Below are positions 8,500 through 10,912 of a stretch of 10,912 nt of DNA, one piece after another. This stretch comes from Paraglomus occultum (lineage: Eukaryota; Glomeromycota; Glomeromycetes; Paraglomerales; Paraglomeraceae), in NCBI GenBank assembly GCA_910592205.1, contig CAJVPJ010001278.1, positions 1 through 10,912 on the forward strand, given 5' to 3'. The first letter of the stretch is position 1. Every line of letters begins with the position of its first letter. The notes beneath the pieces are model-generated. The model worked only from the letters and a program-made list of their open reading frames with translations. It made no database searches and was not told the DNA's origin. Both the position numbers and the translations under genes were made by a program.

Positions 8500-10201
8500 T
8501 CAATCAATGCGGCATTTTTTAATTTTCATTCTTCTAGAAGAATCATTCAAGCCAATGTTTTGAGAATCAAGAATTCTAACAATTTTTTCCAGAATGGCCT
8601 TTGCACGAGAAAGATCACCATCGAACGGGCAAGGGAGTTGTGGGGTGTGTTGAACTGTTGGTTTCGAAGAGTCACCTGCCCAGAGGAGAAACATCCACTC
8701 ACGTGCACTTGTCACAATGCCATATGCGATGACTGGAAGACTATCATCGTCTTCAAAGTCTGTATGATCGAGCTTGCGTTTTTTCTCCAACGTCTTGAAA
8801 AAATAAGGTGTAAAGGTGCAATGAATTAAATATTTTTAATAAAAACTGAAACAAGTCTGAACGTAATTTTTTAATACAAGTCTGAACGTAATATTTTTAA
8901 TAAAAACTGAAGCAAGTCTGAACGAAAAATTTCCTCACCTCGACCATACTATGCAACTGGGCAAGGTTTTGGGCAGCTCCTTGCCCAAACTGTTCCTTTT
9001 TCACTACTGTAACCAGAATGATCACACCATCTCTTTCAACAGAGAAATCCACGGGACCATACCCGCGGCTTCCTACCAGAGGCTTTTCCGCACGGAGCAG
9101 CAGCGACGGCTCATTCTTTTGTACACATTCCACTGCTGTCGTCAGGAATGGCGAGATAAACTCTCGAGTAACAAGCTCGTTATCAATTGCACGAAATGCT
9201 TTTAGTTTTCTCCGGATTTCCACGAAAAATCCGTTCACGGTTTCCGTGCAAATCTCGCTGGTTGGTTTAGGGATTTCGTCTATCACAGAAATGGACAAGA
9301 ACTATTACTATATCAGAAACAATGTAGGAAACGCAATTAACCGTACCTGGGTCGAAACATGGAAAACCTCCTAGGTCGTCGAACCCTTTTCCGAAGATGG
9401 TCTTAGTGATGTCATAAAATTTCCACTCTGAATATGACTTTCGTCCTGCCAATAATGAAAATACTTTAAGTATTCATTCCCATTCGAAAAAAGGACACCT
9501 CGATAAAAAGCTTCCTATTCTGACAATGATCTAAGAAGAAATTCAATTCCTTATTTATTAGGTACGATCATCGGCGGTCCAAATTTGGGAACAAACCTTT
9601 AATACGCACTGACAAGCTTGCTCCGACCTCATGATCGTCCGCAGGAAGACGACTCAAGAAATGGTTCAATTCGAAAATGTTCGTGAGTTCCTGCCCTCCG
9701 TGTTTCTTGCCGGTGGTACAGAAGAAAATTTTACTTTTATCGATTTCTTCCAGCTGGTTCTCATTCTCGCGAACGAGAGCACACAATTGATCCCAAATAC
9801 CAGTTGAATGCTGAAATTGGTGCTCGAACAAGAGAAACTGCTGGAAGAAACATCGAATTATGACTATAACCGAGAAAAGTGAGTGAACAAAGCTTTTTTT
9901 TTCGCATTAAAAAGAAGGTCGGTTTCAGATTACCTGTCTTCTCTGACAGCGGGTATCTTATAATGAGCGGTGCCGTGGCAGTTGTTTCGATATCCACGAG
10001 GCGAGTGTCCGGCCTCTGTAGCTGATCATTGAGGAGGATCTGGATGTTGTCTGGGGCGGCGTCTTTGAGCCTTTTGTTCTCCACTATAAGACGGTACGCG
10101 AGATCGGCAATATCGCTGTCCTCAGGTTTGGCTCTGTACTTGAGTGCGTTTGGTTGGTTCTCGAAACGAATCCACAACATTACTTCCGGTGTGTGCGTCA
10201 T
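8500..10201 (-). CDS. Crinkler-like protein with PD-(D/E)XK-type domain, five exons
   Basis: Minus-strand exons: 9934-10201, 9597-9863, 9347-9445, 8939-9279, 8500-8793; introns of 70, 151, 67 and 145 nt are GT-AG and phase-consistent, giving 422 aa. Residues 3-85 form a compact header (MLWIRFENQ, IADLAYRLIVE, IQILLND) resembling the ubiquitin-like header of Crinkler (CRN) proteins. A second part (about 108-211) contains HSTGIWDQL and RKSYSEWKFYDITKTIF. Residues 250-325 look like a restriction-endonuclease-fold core: REFISPFL, GSRGYGPVDF (Asp289), ILVTVVKKEQF (297-307), then GAAQNLAQLHS. Relatives in arbuscular mycorrhizal fungi usually read VTE at 301-303; here it is VTV. The end (AYGIVTSAREWMFLLW) is also typical of that family. 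No signal peptide is seen, as usual for fungal Crinkler-like proteins. CRN-family membership is from remembered relatives; function (nuclear or effector role, nuclease activity) is unproven. Confidence 0.72.
8829..8924. repeat. Degenerate triple repeat in intron 4 of the Crinkler-like gene
   Basis: Two 35-bp copies (8829-8863 and 8890-8924) differ at a single base. Between them lies a shortened copy (8865-8888) lacking the AAAAACTGA core. All three end in CAAGTCTGAACG. The array fills most of the 145-nt intron 8794-8938, about double the size of the gene's shortest introns, so the intron was lengthened by local duplication. Confidence 0.85.
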
Positions 10202-10240
10202 GGTTCATAAAGATAGTGACCTAGCCATGGCACAAAAAAA

Positions 10241-10271
10241 AGCTCGGATGTTCGGATCACGCGTCCGAGCT
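10241..10271. promoter_or_regulatory. 8-bp perfect inverted repeat upstream of the Crinkler-like gene
   Basis: AGCTCGGA (10241-10248) is matched by TCCGAGCT (10264-10271) with a 15-nt spacer that contains ACGCGT at 10259-10264, the MCB consensus. It lies 40-70 bp upstream of the ATG at 10201, so it could be a promoter operator or a hairpin in the 5' leader. Which of the two depends on the transcription start, which cannot be read from the sequence. Confidence 0.35.
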
Positions 10272-10281
10272 GGAAGCTGAT

Positions 10282-10317
10282 GTAGTAGTAGTGGTAGTCG
10301 TAGTAATAGTAGTAGTA
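10282..10317. repeat. Imperfect (GTA)12 microsatellite
   Basis: Twelve consecutive triplets, nine of them exactly GTA and three with one change, lie directly upstream of the inverted repeat in the promoter region of the Crinkler-like gene. Length variation between isolates is likely. Confidence 0.85.
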
Positions 10318-10912
10318 AACAATCGCGTGCCATATTTGTAAAGGCAAACAACTTTCACACTTTTGTTGTTAGCTACTCAACTGTCAACTGGAGCCTTCGC
10401 TTTTGGACCCAGGCATTTTGCTGACTATGTACTATAACATGTAAGGCTTTTTTCACCTCTCAGCATAGATATCTCATCAACGCCTTATAATTTCTCAATC
10501 ATATAACATTAGCGTACTGTGTTTAGTCTTTCATAATAATAATGATTGTAAGTGTCATATTACATGATGTATTATTGCATCTTGGCCTGTAGTTTTCGTT
10601 GTATCATGGGGTAAGCGTTAAACTCATGGATTCTTTGATGTAAGTCATGAATTTGAATACTTAATTTTACTAAGGGCGTTAGTTATATGTTAATTTCACT
10701 TACGTTGATTTGAAATTGGTATATAGAAAAGCCAACTAGCCATATTATATATGTTAATTTTGCTTATGTTGAAGAAAGTTAGTATTATTTATTTCAATAA
10801 ACACATCGAGTCGTTAGAAACTTGGAATGTAATGACTAGTTATCATAGTTTTCCTTTTTAACTTATATTGGAACTTATGAGATAATAATAAACTATCTTT
10901 ACTATTATGGTT
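10318..10912. other. A+T-rich region without a recognisable gene
   Basis: No coding exon with family motifs or consistent splice sites was found on either strand. A 24-bp direct repeat with three mismatches (10685-10708 and 10749-10772, beginning ATATGTTAATTT) sits 64 bp apart. The stretch may be further upstream region of the Crinkler-like gene or downstream flank of a gene beyond the window. Confidence 0.5.
10685..10772. repeat. Imperfect 24-bp direct repeat, 64-bp period
   Basis: The copies 10685-10708 and 10749-10772 match at 21 of 24 positions. All three differences are transitions, which would fit an old local duplication. Confidence 0.5.

Noticed and set aside
8347-8829. Plus-strand frame of 160 codons
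   Set aside because: Antisense to the last exon of the Crinkler-like gene and its 3' flank; starts in A+T-rich non-coding DNA and shows no family motif.
9018-9374. Plus-strand frame of 118 codons
   Set aside because: Mirror of the Crinkler-like exon 4, which has recognisable conserved motifs on the minus strand.
9825-9933. Use of the TTCCAG acceptor near 9841 for Crinkler-like exon 2
   Set aside because: Its phase does not fit the exon 1 donor. The TTATAG acceptor ending at 9864 does, and adds a plausible VIIRCFFQQF segment.
10029-10280. Plus-strand frame of 83 codons
   Set aside because: Antisense to exon 1 of the Crinkler-like gene and its leader hairpin; no motif.
1-10912. tRNA, rRNA and CRISPR arrays
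   Set aside because: I saw no B-box-like tRNA core, no rRNA sequence and no regularly spaced repeat-spacer pattern; the only tandem arrays are the short ones listed.

Overview
This window looks like nuclear DNA of an early-diverging fungus, most likely a Glomeromycotina (Rhizophagus-like) arbuscular mycorrhizal fungus. The reasons are an A+T-rich background, genes broken by many short GT-AG introns (53 to about 240 nt), a fungal mitochondrial ATP synthase subunit j gene, a Crinkler-like gene of a type expanded in these fungi, and a TnpB/Fanzor-type zinc-ribbon scrap. Species assignment is inference; the fungal affiliation rests on the gene content.

Layout. 1-1838: no convincing gene; A+T-rich DNA with a few short motifs. 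1839-3441 (+): a four-exon FAD-dependent monooxygenase (440 aa). 3542-3927 (+): a three-exon gene for ATP synthase subunit j/i (Atp18, 66 aa), only 100 bp after the monooxygenase. 4136-7619 (-): a 13-exon gene for a RADX-like (RPA1-related) OB-fold single-stranded DNA binding protein of about 761 aa, convergent with atp18. 7620-8091: its upstream region, with two copies of a near-palindromic box. 8092-8320 (-): the C-terminal zinc ribbon of a Fanzor/TnpB-like RNA-guided nuclease, left as a remnant, with two small hairpins directly 3' of it. 8500-10201 (-): a five-exon Crinkler-like gene (422 aa) with an N-terminal header and a PD-(D/E)XK-like domain whose expected ExK glutamate is valine. 10202-10912: its upstream region with a hairpin and a GTA microsatellite, then A+T-rich DNA without a recognisable gene.

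The genes do not form a pathway. The core genes (atp18, RADX-like) are housekeeping or genome-maintenance functions, and the accessory part (8.0-10.3 kb) holds mobile-element debris and a fast-evolving family gene. Exon structures were built by hand from splice sites, reading phase and protein continuity. All junctions are phase-consistent except one in the RADX-like gene (intron 6825-6905), where one extra base in a C run breaks the frame. The most unusual items are the RADX orthologue in a fungus, the frame break inside it, the Fanzor remnant with its adjacent hairpins, and the Crinkler-like protein with a substituted catalytic position.
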